Shown: positions 1 through 6,514, counted from the stretch's first letter. The stretch is DNA of 12,151 nt from Nanobdellota archaeon (GCA_012030815.1 JAAUVF010000010.1:1-12151), one strand, 5' to 3'. Numbers and translations are program-made. The notes: generated by a model from the sequence alone, not told the origin.

Positions 1-94
1 CTGATATACGTCTTGGAACTTATCGTAGACGGTTTCTGATACAGTTATTGATTTAAATCCAGCTTTCGGCAATTTACTTTTCCTTACCGTACAT
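1..94 (-). CDS. N-terminus of small conserved protein, RHH/antitoxin-like (partial, frameshifted)
   Basis: On the minus strand an ATG at 92-94 opens a frame that stops after six codons. One extra A in the four-A run (plus-strand T78-81) lets it continue as MYGKEKSKLPKAGFKSI, then TVSETVYDKFQDVYQ, to the window edge. The pattern 'GFKSITVSETVYDKF' resembles short thaumarchaeal proteins and the first strand of ribbon-helix-helix (VapB-type) antitoxins ('KSITVSDEVYEKL'). The likeness is from memory and covers only about 31 residues. A TATA-like element lies at plus 108-115, slightly close to the ATG. Most of the gene is outside the window, so any toxin partner cannot be assessed. The role as a DNA-binding or antitoxin protein is inference; the existence of a coding region here is more secure. 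Confidence 0.5.
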
Positions 95-160
95 TAAAGT
101 ACCGAGGTATATAAGATTTTATTTTGTGGGTACTGTTGCGTTCTAGGTTGAAAATTAGTC

Positions 161-168
161 TTTATACA
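161..168 (+). promoter_or_regulatory. TATA box for the HTH/B12-like regulator
   Basis: TTTATACA lies 22-29 nt before the ATG at 190, the usual archaeal TATA-to-start spacing when the transcript begins at or next to the start codon. No Shine-Dalgarno-like sequence precedes the ATG, which fits leaderless translation. Confidence 0.5.
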
Positions 169-189
169 ATACCATAACTTTGGAGCAAT

Positions 190-1084
190 ATGGGAAAAGG
201 ATACGAATCTTCAGAAATTAGACAAAAACTGATTGATCTTCTTGAAGACTCTAAATCTGGAATGTCTGGAGTTGAAATTTCTAAAAAACTTGGAGTAAAT
301 CGTACCACCATGACAAAGTATCTGCAAGTATTTGCAGCGGAAGGATTTCTACGACAAAACAATATTGGAAATATTACACTATGGTTTTTAGAGTCTGGAC
401 AAGAGGCATATTCTTTTCCTGATGATTACTTTAAAGTTGCACCGCAATATCTTGACAAATTAACCAAAGGACAAGAAACCCAAATTTACTCTCTAATTAA
501 AAACTGTATTAATTCTGGAGCAACAATTCCAAAACTTGTTACTGAAGTAATACTTCCTTCAATAGATTCAATTCAAAAATTATACGATGATGGAAAAATT
601 GGAAACACTGAACAAAAATTATTACAAAACATTATATCAAAATCTCTACAGATTTTTAATCAAATTTCAGTTGATTTAAACTCAAAAAATAACATTATCG
701 TAATCTCAGCTGATACCCATAGCATCTTGCTATCTGAAGCAGCTTCTGCTTCTTTGCATTCTGATGGGTGGAGAGTTTTCCACCTGGGTGATATGTCATC
801 TGCAATCAATGTCTTATTTGATCTTGATTTACAAAAATTACTGGGAAAGATTTGGAAACAAAAATCCGGAATAATGATTATTCTAGTTTTTTCAAATACT
901 GAAGAAGGACTACATTTTTTGCATGAGTCTGTAAACTCGATTAAAGAAAAATTAGGAAAACGAAATTCGATTAGCATTATGCGGGAAAGTTGGGAAAAAG
1001 ACAAAAATCCAATCAGACTTAATCTCTGAAAAATTTGAAGATGTTATTCAATGGTCAAAAACAGTCTCTGAGAGTTCAAAGTAA
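190..1084 (+). CDS. Winged-helix regulator with degenerate cobalamin-binding domain (frameshifted near its end)
   Basis: Residues about 10-65 form a winged-helix DNA-binding domain; the recognition region is about residues 26-54 (GVEISKKLGVNRTTMTKYL). Residues about 92-158 match the four-helix cap of B12-binding proteins (LVTEVILPSIDSIQKLY, then DDGKIG). From about 168 a Rossmann-like B12 domain follows, with D175-x-H177 and GWRVFHLG at 193-200. This is the CarH/MerR-B12 layout, but with an ArsR/MarR-like instead of a MerR-type HTH. Against the CarH W-x9-EH motif, W is Y132 and EH is Q142-K143, so the adenosylcobalamin upper-face contacts are changed; the lower-ligand His is kept. The uninterrupted frame ends at 1029 with an atypical tail. 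Removing one A from A957-960 gives IRLALCGKVGKK followed by SDLISEKFEDVIQWSK and a stop at 1082-1084, a normal end for this fold (297 aa). A stop at 953-955 in the target frame limits the error to this spot. Likely a transcription factor; cobalamin binding is unproven. Confidence 0.8.
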
Positions 1085-1090
1085 ATAAAG

Positions 1091-1165
1091 TGGGCCCGAT
1101 GTGATTCGAACACATGACCTTTCGATTATCAGTCGAACGCTCCAGCCAAGCTGAGCTACGAGCCC
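1091..1165 (-). tRNA. tRNA-Ile (anticodon GAU)
   Basis: The minus strand folds into a 75-nt cloverleaf. The acceptor stem GGGCTCG/CGGGCCC has seven pairs including one G-U, with discriminator A. The anticodon stem TTCGA/TCGAA encloses loop CTGATAA, giving anticodon GAU (plus 1128-1130). The T-loop is TTCGAAT. CCA is not encoded and there is no intron. The gene ends seven bases from the corrected stop of the convergent regulator and lies just downstream of the thioredoxin-like gene on the same strand. Confidence 0.96.
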
Positions 1166-1190
1166 TTAATCCAACCTCTTGACAGGACTC

Positions 1191-1202
1191 ATTTAAGTTT
1201 AA
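1191..1202 (-). promoter_or_regulatory. Probable TATA element for tRNA-Ile
   Basis: Read on the minus strand this is TTAAACTTAAAT, centred about 31 nt before the tRNA 5' end at 1165. It overlaps the last codon of the thioredoxin-like gene, so the tRNA may have its own promoter inside the upstream gene's 3' end. Confidence 0.4.
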
Positions 1203-1753
1203 TTTTCCTTCCACTTGATAGAGCATCCAATTGATGGGTCAAAATCTTTTTCAATTTTCTGTCCAGCTAACAATTTTTCTATATTGATACTCATTGTGTT
1301 TTCTGTAGCTTTGTCATCTGGTTTCATTGCATTGTCTATTTTACCGTGAAATACAAGCTGTTTTTTGCTATTGAATAAGAAAGGATCTGGCGTACAAATG
1401 GCACCATATTTTTTTGCAATTTCTTGAGTCTCATCAACTAGATAATCAAACTTGAATCCCTTTTCTTTTACGGTTAGTTTCATATTCTCAAAACTGTCTT
1501 CTGGGTAATCTTTTGAATCGTTACTGTTAATTCCAATAATTGCTATTTTATCGCCATATTTTTCATATATCTCGTTAAATGCCTCTGCCTTTGCCTTGAC
1601 ATATGGGCAATGGTTACAGATGAAAATTACTAGAATCCCCTGATACTTGTTATAGTCATTTAACGTATGTTTTTTATCATCAACTCCCAATAGTTGAAAC
1701 TCTGGTGCTATATCACCAGTTTTTAATTTGATTTGTGATTCTAGGAGTACCAT
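1199..1753 (-). CDS. Thioredoxin-fold redoxin (AhpC/TSA-like) family protein
   Basis: The 184-aa product has the layout of the redoxin/TlpA-like family. An N-terminal segment 'KTGDIAPEFQLLGVDDKKHT' (residues 11-30) is followed by the first core strand leading into C46-N-H-C49-P-Y. 'AIIGINSND' (71-79) and 'GAICTPDPFLFN' (118-128) carry the family's second strand and cis-Pro loop. C120 and C177 are further cysteines. The NHCPYV active site marks the COG0526-type 'thioredoxin family protein' group common in archaea and bacteria. No signal peptide is seen, so it is probably a cytoplasmic thiol-disulfide or peroxide-handling enzyme; the substrate is unknown. The start at 1753 (MVLLESQIKL) is chosen because the 20 extra upstream residues are Cys-rich and unlike the family, and because an AT-rich TATA-like element at 1775-1782 suits a leaderless start there. 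Confidence 0.88.
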   Translation of the reverse strand: MVLLESQIKLKTGDIAPEFQLLGVDDKKHTLNDYNKYQGILVIFICNHCPYVKAKAEAFNEIYEKYGDKIAIIGINSNDSKDYPEDSFENMKLTVKEKGFKFDYLVDETQEIAKKYGAICTPDPFLFNSKKQLVFHGKIDNAMKPDDKATENTMSINIEKLLAGQKIEKDFDPSIGCSIKWKEN

Positions 1754-1774
1754 ATTATGATACTTGTTTATACA

Positions 1775-1782
1775 AATAAAAT
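1775..1782 (-). promoter_or_regulatory. TATA-like element for the thioredoxin-fold gene
   Basis: The minus-strand sequence TTTTATTT lies 22-29 nt before the chosen ATG at 1753 and supports that start over the longer frame. A short inverted repeat (CTTCT-CA-AGAAG) sits just behind it at about 1784-1795, where an operator could lie, but nothing else supports one. Confidence 0.35.
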
Positions 1783-1833
1783 TCTTCTCAAGAAGACAAC
1801 AATTAAAATCCACACTCTATCCCTTCTTGATGT

Positions 1834-1907
1834 GGGCTGGTAGTATAGCCTGGTAGTATACCCGCCTTGCACGCGGGGGGTCATGGGTTCAAATCCCGTC
1901 CAGTCCA
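1834..1907 (+). tRNA. tRNA-Ala (anticodon UGC)
   Basis: A 74-nt cloverleaf. The acceptor stem GGGCTGG/CCAGTCC has the G3-U70 wobble pair that identifies alanine tRNAs, with discriminator A. The D-stem is GUAU/GUAU with two G-U pairs. The anticodon stem CCCGC/GCGGG encloses CTTGCAC with anticodon UGC at 1868-1870. The T-loop is TTCAAAT. CCA is not encoded and there is no intron. An AT-rich element (AATTAAAATC, 1801-1810) about 28 nt upstream is a plausible TATA box. Confidence 0.96.
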
Positions 1908-1953
1908 CTTACACACCTTTCGATCAATTCTGAATATCGGATTTCTGGATGGA

Positions 1954-1961
1954 TTTAAATA
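1954..1961 (+). promoter_or_regulatory. TATA box for the 35-aa membrane peptide
   Basis: TTTAAATA is 23-30 nt before the ATG at 1984. This is strong, well-placed evidence that the short frame is transcribed as a leaderless mRNA. Confidence 0.55.
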
Positions 1962-1983
1962 GGATAACTTTTCGTTTTAATCT

Positions 1984-2091
1984 ATGACAAGCGCAGCAGA
2001 TGCATGGCCAGTTTGGATTCCACTCATTGTTGGATTGGTACCAGGATTTGTATACTGGATAGCAATTACCGCAATGAAGAAAAGACGATAA
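1984..2091 (+). CDS. Small single-pass membrane protein, 35 aa
   Basis: The frame starts MTSAADAWPVW, runs through one hydrophobic segment (about residues 9-30, IPLIVGLVPGFVYWIAI) and ends KKRR. The positive C-terminal cluster predicts an N-out/C-in single transmembrane helix. A TATA box at ideal spacing and a T-rich tract directly after the stop frame it as an independent transcription unit. The length is typical of small subunits of respiratory or ammonia-oxidation membrane complexes, but I cannot assign it to any and see no domain. It sits between tRNA-Ala and an exported protein. Confidence 0.65.
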   Translation: MTSAADAWPVWIPLIVGLVPGFVYWIAITAMKKRR

Positions 2092-2093
2092 AA

Positions 2094-2119
2094 TTTTTAT
2101 TTCTTTTAACTTCTTTTTA
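2094..2119 (+). terminator. T-rich archaeal-type terminator
   Basis: Several T runs (TTTTT, TTTCTTTT and TTCTTTTT) begin three bases after the stop of the 35-aa gene. Archaeal intrinsic termination relies on such U-tracts without needing a strong hairpin; none is seen here. Confidence 0.45.
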
Positions 2120-2182
2120 TTAATTATTCAGTGGTAACTGGGTTAAACGTTCTTACCTTTCTTGTTGACTATATCATATGAT

Positions 2183-2191
2183 GTATAAAAT
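2183..2191 (+). promoter_or_regulatory. TATA box for the secreted FxLYD-like protein
   Basis: GTATAAAAT lies 25-33 nt before the ATG at 2216. This favours that ATG, and hence the one-base-corrected frame, over the internal ATG at 2236. Confidence 0.5.
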
Positions 2192-2215
2192 TAATCCCCA
2201 ATCGATAAAATTTAC

Positions 2216-3277
2216 ATGAAAAAATTCTTCTTAGCATGTTTTTGATATTATTGCTACTTCCTATATCTTCTAGTTTTGCTCAAAAAACTGATACACTACC
2301 TACCTTATCTGTTGTTCTTACAAGCGATGCTCCATTTGTTTACAAAGATGGACAAGGATATACTGTCGTTGTAGGCGAAGTTAAAAATAACAATCAACTT
2401 ACTTCTGTAACCGATGTTAGAATACGTGTAATCTTTTATGATAATATTAACCCTCAACCTCTAGAAATTGTTGAAGGTACTACTTCTTTACAAGTAATCT
2501 CACCTCTTGGGACATCTCCTTACATAATAAAATCAAAATCTCCAAATCCTGAGATAACACATGCCTCAGTTTCTCTTGGATTATTCAACTCATCTACTTC
2601 TAAATCAAAACAACTATCTGTTGAAGTGGATGATCTTGTCTTAAACGAATCTCTTCATTTTTCAGGTATTCTAAAAAATGGTGCTGCGCCATCAAATAAT
2701 ACTAATGTGTATCTCACTTTCTATGATAATTTTCAGCCACCTAGAATAATAGATGTGATTGCCATTCCTATCGGTAATATTGAATCAAATGAAACCATTA
2801 ATTTTAATTTTAAAGAAAAAAATTAATTCACGATCTGTAGGATTCACTTTGTATGCTGAATCAAATGTATTTCATTCTGAACCCAACAACGTGCAAATTC
2901 CCGAGTCTATATTGACTACAAAACTTGTCACATTATCTAATGTATCAATATTTGATAAAGAAGGAAAAAATCTTTCAGAAATTAAAGTTGGTTCAACAGT
3001 AATAATTCAAAGCGATGCTTGGATTCAATTTTCAACAGATCAAAAAACAAATGAAACTCCATACACCTATTATGTTCAAATTAAACGATCTGGGACGCCA
3101 CTTGTAGAATTCATAGGAACATATGATGGACGTTATATTGAAACTGGTCAACAATCTCAATCAGTAGACTGGATTCCAGAAACCAGCGGTTTATTTTTTA
3201 TTGAGACATTTGTTTGGGATAGAAATAACGTTCCAATTGCTAATCCTGGACCTGTAGTATTGATAATTGTAAACTAG
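2216..3277 (+). CDS. Exported protein with two FxLYD-like modules and a C-terminal Ig-like domain (two frameshifts)
   Basis: The first ATG (2216) reads MKKFFLACF then stops. One more A in A2219-2224 gives MKKILLSMFLILLLLPISSS then FAQ, a classical signal peptide with cleavage near SFAQ. Uncorrected, the protein appears to start at 2236. Mature part: a first module (GEVKNNNQLTSV, VRIRVIFYDN) and a second (HFSGILKNG, VYLTFYDNF, then GFTLYAES) look like FxLYD-type beta-sandwiches. A C-terminal domain (VGSTVIIQSDAW to PGPVVLIIVN) is like the CARDB/Ig modules of archaeal surface proteins. The frame stops at 2824-2826; removing one A from A2816-2822 joins it to the next frame (NFKEKINSRSVGF), giving about 353 aa in total. 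There is no C-terminal membrane anchor or PEFG motif, so it is probably released or bound to the S-layer. Its function is unknown. Confidence 0.75.
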
Positions 3278-3281
3278 TAGA

Positions 3282-3289
3282 TTTATTTT
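3282..3289 (+). promoter_or_regulatory. TATA-like box for coaD
   Basis: TTTATTTT is 22-29 nt before the ATG at 3311, the spacing seen for other genes here. It lies only a few bases after the preceding stop. Confidence 0.45.
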
Positions 3290-3310
3290 CATATCGTTCT
3301 ATTTGTTGGT

Positions 3311-3784
3311 ATGACACAGTATACTCTTGTTGCAATGGGAGGGACTTTTGATATAATTCACAAAGGTCATATCACTTTACTTGCAAAAGCATTTTCAATT
3401 TCATCAAATGTGATAATCGGATTAACCGGTGATGAATTGGCTGAAAAAAGAGGGAAAAAAACTTTGAATAACTATGAAAAACGATTTCAAACATTAACCA
3501 ATACCATTAAAGCAAATTTTCCAAACCACATGTTTCAAATTAGTAAATTAGATAATGATTTTGGCCCTGCTGTTTTAGAAGAAAATGTTCAGGCTCTTGT
3601 AGTAAGTGATGAGACTGGTAATCAAGGAGAAATTTTAAATCAACTACGTAAGAAAAAAAATCTGACTCCTGTTAAAGTAGTAATAGTTCCTATGGTATTG
3701 GCGCATGACGGCAATAGGATTTCTACAACAAGGATAAAAAATTCTGAAATAGATGTAGATGGTAACGTATCATCAATTGACTAG
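3311..3784 (+). CDS. coaD: Phosphopantetheine adenylyltransferase, archaeal type
   Basis: This enzyme transfers AMP from ATP to 4'-phosphopantetheine to make dephospho-CoA, the penultimate step of CoA synthesis, in the cytoplasm. The 157-aa sequence is a nucleotidyltransferase of the HxGH class. GGTFDIIHKGH (residues 10-20) carries the HxGH ATP site, 'VIIGLTGDELAEKRGKK' (34-50) follows as in the archaeal/eukaryotic PPAT group (COG1019), and ISTTRI (137-142) is the second ATP-binding signature. The length fits the archaeal family and differs in pattern from bacterial CoaD. The frame is intact. The next gene starts about 11 nt downstream, so they may be cotranscribed. CoA supply matters for the 3-hydroxypropionate/4-hydroxybutyrate cycle of this group, but no linkage beyond that is visible. 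Confidence 0.93.
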   Translation: MTQYTLVAMGGTFDIIHKGHITLLAKAFSISSNVIIGLTGDELAEKRGKKTLNNYEKRFQTLTNTIKANFPNHMFQISKLDNDFGPAVLEENVQALVVSDETGNQGEILNQLRKKKNLTPVKVVIVPMVLAHDGNRISTTRIKNSEIDVDGNVSSID

Positions 3785-3798
3785 AAGATTGTCTATGT

Positions 3799-4170
3799 TT
3801 GAGTAATTGTAATAAAACAATATTTTTGGATTATGCCTTATTGGCAATTATTAATGATATGATGAAAAAGTTTGATACTGATATTTCAAACTTAAAAGAA
3901 GGATTACACCCTGAAAATCTTTCATATTGGTATGCAAAAATAATCAAAGAGACAATTGACATGGCTCCACCATGGCTTCAAGATAAAATCAAAGTAAAAC
4001 AAGATCCAATTCTCCCCATGAAGTTTAATCTTGATATTTCAAAAAGAGCAGTTCGCTATTTTATGATTGTAGTTGATAATAATTTAGATGACATGCCATA
4101 TTCCACAAAACTCTATTTTCTCAAAGTTCAAGAAATAATGGGAACTGAGATGGATAAATCTCTAGTTTAA
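3799..4170 (+). CDS. Conserved-looking hypothetical protein, about 123 aa
   Basis: Not recognised. The frame is alpha-helical in character: an N-terminal helix (FLDYALLAIINDMMKKF), a Trp/Pro patch (YWYAKIIKE, MAPPWLQDKI) and a C-terminal helical part (KRAVRYFMIVVDNN, TKLYFLKVQEIMG). There is no signal peptide or clear transmembrane helix. The start is uncertain. TTG at 3799 is in frame, whereas an ATG at 3795 hits a stop after three codons. Dropping one T from T3798-3800 would give MLSNCNKTIF from the ATG, consistent with the one-base errors elsewhere in the window. It follows coaD closely on the same strand and may share its transcript. Confidence 0.7.
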   Translation: MSNCNKTIFLDYALLAIINDMMKKFDTDISNLKEGLHPENLSYWYAKIIKETIDMAPPWLQDKIKVKQDPILPMKFNLDISKRAVRYFMIVVDNNLDDMPYSTKLYFLKVQEIMGTEMDKSLV

Positions 4171-4210
4171 TTTTTGAATTTATTCTCTAGGCACAAATTC
4201 AAGCTCTAAC

Positions 4211-4218
4211 TATCTATA
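4211..4218 (+). promoter_or_regulatory. TATA-like box for the zinc-ribbon/HNH protein
   Basis: TATCTATA is 30-37 nt before the ATG at 4248, allowing a leader of only a few bases. A second AT-rich element near 4232-4240 is too close to the start. Confidence 0.3.
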
Positions 4219-4247
4219 ACCAATAATGTTGAATTTGTATAAGAAAA

Positions 4248-4955
4248 ATGGATCTCTATAAAGCAAAATATTCTGATAAAAAATTTGATCGACATTCTAA
4301 ATCTAATAAAATCGCTAGAAATTCTAGAGATGATGAGCCATCGCGTTCTTACAGAAACTCTAGATTTGAAAGACCATCCCGAGATAGATATTCCCGAGAT
4401 GAAAGAAAATCAGAAATGCATACTGTAACATGTGGTGATTGTGGAGATGAATGTCAAATACCATTTGAACCAAAATTCAACAGACCTGTTTATTGTAGTG
4501 AATGCTTCAGAAAAAATAAACCTCAAGAATCCCGAGATAAATATTCTAGAGATGAACAAAGACCTAACTCCGATGATTTTAAAACACGCAAATCTAAAAG
4601 TCAAAAATTCCTAAAAAAGTCTGAGAGTTTTTATTCTAATGGTTCTGAAAAATTCTATTCTTCTCTTAAAGAAAAATTATTTGAAATTCTAGGTGGTAAG
4701 GTATGCGCTAGTTGTGGATTTAAAGATGAAAGAGCATTAGGATTTAATCATGTTAATGATGAGGATGCATTTGATAGTATTAGACGAGGTGGTTTTGCTT
4801 CATCATGGGGAAAATATATCTCTGAACCCGAATTGGCTAGAGAAGATTTGAGAGTACTTTGTTTGAATTGTAATGAAATTCGACAACCCCAAGTAAAAAC
4901 TGAACCTAAAAAATCAAAATCTCCAAATAAAAAAAGTAGATATTTTCCAAGATAA
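4248..4955 (+). CDS. Zinc-ribbon (CxxC-x17-CxxC) plus HNH-like zinc protein with Arg/Ser-rich linkers
   Basis: The 235-aa protein has a very basic, disordered N-terminus rich in Arg, Ser and Asp. It carries a repeated motif (DRYSRDE at 46-52, DKYSRDE at 97-103) on both sides of a zinc ribbon. The ribbon has C62-x2-C65 and C83-x2-C86 in a context (CGDCGDECQIPFEP, then RPVYCSECF) that matches the 'CxxC-CxxC' domain family of archaea and bacteria. A second module has C153-x2-C156 (KVCASCGFKDERALGFNH), H168 and C205-x2-C208 (LRVLCLNCNEI), resembling the zinc frame of HNH proteins. The usual catalytic His after the last Cys pair is Asn (N209), so nuclease activity is doubtful. The tail is Lys/Ser-rich. 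Nucleic-acid (probably RNA) binding is inferred from charge and zinc modules. Confidence 0.8.
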   Translation: MDLYKAKYSDKKFDRHSKSNKIARNSRDDEPSRSYRNSRFERPSRDRYSRDERKSEMHTVTCGDCGDECQIPFEPKFNRPVYCSECFRKNKPQESRDKYSRDEQRPNSDDFKTRKSKSQKFLKKSESFYSNGSEKFYSSLKEKLFEILGGKVCASCGFKDERALGFNHVNDEDAFDSIRRGGFASSWGKYISEPELAREDLRVLCLNCNEIRQPQVKTEPKKSKSPNKKSRYFPR

Positions 4956-5018
4956 TCGCTAAATATCCCTTTTAAGATTTTATTAACACTTTAATTATAA
5001 TAATTTATTTTGCAAAAT

Positions 5019-5102
5019 ATGGATAATGACTCTAAAGCATTAGCAGTTAGTCTTGTTGTGATGGTTGGAATCGTAGCAATTTATACACTATTTTTAGGTT
5101 AA
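5019..5102 (+). CDS. Tiny single-pass membrane peptide, 27 aa
   Basis: ATG at 5019 gives MDNDSKALAVSLVVMVG then IVAIYTLFLG and a TAA. It has an acidic N-terminus and one hydrophobic helix of about 19 residues covering most of the chain. AT-rich TATA-like sequence (TTATAATA, about 4994-5001) is upstream, and the stop ends one base before the convergent minus-strand gene. The clean hydrophobic helix and tight packing between genes argue for a real gene, but nothing identifies it. Confidence 0.5.
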   Translation: MDNDSKALAVSLVVMVGIVAIYTLFLG

Positions 5103-5103
5103 C

Positions 5104-5385
5104 TCATTCCTTTACAATTTCTACATATTCCTCAAGTATTATAGTAGACACTATTTTGTTTTCTTTATCGATAACTGATTGAATAAAATCTATGAAAACA
5201 TCCACATTTGTTTTATCCTTGAATAGAACACTGTGAGCCGATTTATCTTTTAATGCAACAACTACCTCATTATCAAATACGTTTAAAATTGCTGTAATGA
5301 AAGTTTGATTTTCATCTTTGATAAAGAGAAGACTGGCGAGCTTTTGTGCCTCATATTTATCATCACACCTAACTTTAATTTTCAT
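5104..5385 (-). CDS. Hypothetical small protein downstream of trpS, 93 aa
   Basis: Not recognised. The ATG at 5383-5385 overlaps the last base region of the TrpRS stop codon, so it is translationally coupled to that gene. The chain alternates strands and helices: MKIKVRCDDKYEAQKLASLL, a middle beta pair (FITAILNVFDNEVVVALKD), a helix (DVFIDFIQSVIDK) and an acidic end. Its size and beta-alpha-beta-beta-alpha order recall KEOPS subunit Pcc1, but the Arg/Asn signature of that family is not seen, so I do not assign it. It is cytoplasmic by composition, and its frame is intact. Confidence 0.7.
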   Translation of the reverse strand: MKIKVRCDDKYEAQKLASLLFIKDENQTFITAILNVFDNEVVVALKDKSAHSVLFKDKTNVDVFIDFIQSVIDKENKIVSTIILEEYVEIVKE

Positions 5386-6493
5386 TAATTCTCAAAAAGA
5401 AATTGGTCTATCTGATCTTTTGCTTTTTCTCTTTTTACCTGATGGATTGCAAGAAATTCGTTTATTTTTTCAATTAAAATTGATTTTAGTTCCCCAGTTA
5501 ACATTTTTCCAGATTTATAATCATCATAAATTGATTTTAATTTATTATCATCTGGCTCAAAAAATATTCTAAGATACTGATAAGAGACATCAATATCTGG
5601 ATTCCCTCCAAGTTTTCGGTGTTGCTCGATATCTGTTTGACCTCCAGAAAATGCATGCTTGTTAATTTTTTTCTTTACAGTGTTTGGAGAATCGGTTGTG
5701 TAAATGGTACCATTTTCATCTGATGCAGACATTTTTCCTCCAGGACCTGTTAATCCTGGAATCATAATATTATGAATTAAGGCTGGTTTTGCTTTCCAAT
5801 TTTCTGTGCTATGTCTCTTGTTAATCTAAAATGAGGATCTTGATCCACTCCTAAAGGAATCAGAACTGGTTTATCTTCAATAAAACATGGTGCAGATTGT
5901 AATGCTGTATAAAATATCATTCCAATATTTGTTTCATTTGTAAATCCAAACACTGCTTTTGTATTTGAAAAATTAATTTTTTTTGCAACTTGTGCAGCAA
6001 TAGGATATAGTTTTTGAATGTTTTTTGTATTGATAATTATTTTTGTATTATTTGGCTTAAAACCTAATGCAATAAAATCAAGTGCATTTTCATATGCAAA
6101 TTTGCTTGTTTCTTCTAAAGTAAGATTTGGTTTTGCATAAAATTTTTCATCATCTGTTAATTGAAAATACATATTTACGCCAAATTTGTCTTGTAACCAT
6201 TTTGAAAATACCCATGGAACTAAATGGCCAATATGTGTATGGCCTGATGGTCCTCTGCCAGTATATAAGAAAAATTTTTTACCTTTATCATAATCTTCTA
6301 GAATTCTATTTAGTTCTCTATGAGAAAAGAAAATACCTCTCCTCAACATAAAATGGTCTTCTCCAGTGGTTTTTTTGATTCTTTTTAGAATGTCAGGTGA
6401 AATCTTTTCAGTGCCAAATTTTTTGATTAGTTTATCATAATCTATATCGCCTTCAACATGCCAAGGAGTTACAATAAAGTCATCAGCTGACAT
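5385..6493 (-). CDS. trpS: Tryptophanyl-tRNA synthetase, archaeal/eukaryotic type (one frameshift)
   Basis: This class Ic enzyme attaches Trp to tRNA-Trp. The N-terminal part has the family opening (IVTPWHVEGDIDYDKLIKKF) and the HIGH-type signature GPSGHTHIGH (residues 81-90). The C-terminal part has GPGGKMSAS, the KMSKS loop, at about 250-258. The uncorrected frame stops at 5777-5779, and the rest opens again from 5765. Inserting one A in the A-run (plus T5793-5795) gives IGKAKPALIHNIMIPGL and one continuous 369-aa protein of normal length. Start ATG at 6491-6493 (MSADDFIVTP). It is transcribed away from pheS across a 51-nt gap that contains one TATA-like palindrome. The break is most likely a sequencing error, as the enzyme is essential and otherwise intact. 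Confidence 0.93.
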
Positions 6494-6514
6494 TCATTTT
6501 GACTTAGGTTAAGG

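Noticed and set aside
660..1004. Minus-strand 114-aa frame
   Set aside because: Shadow of the B12-fold regulator, whose plus frame carries recognisable motifs.
1044..1226. Minus-strand 60-aa frame
   Set aside because: It reads through tRNA-Ile and overlaps the end of the thioredoxin-like gene.
4410..4614. Minus-strand 64-aa and plus-strand 60-aa frames
   Set aside because: Both are shadows inside the zinc-ribbon protein; neither has its own promoter or motif.
5318..5572. Plus-strand 84-aa Leu/Ile-rich frame
   Set aside because: Antisense of TrpRS and its downstream gene; composition follows from the complementary strand.
6127..6351. Plus-strand 74-aa frame
   Set aside because: Antisense shadow of TrpRS.
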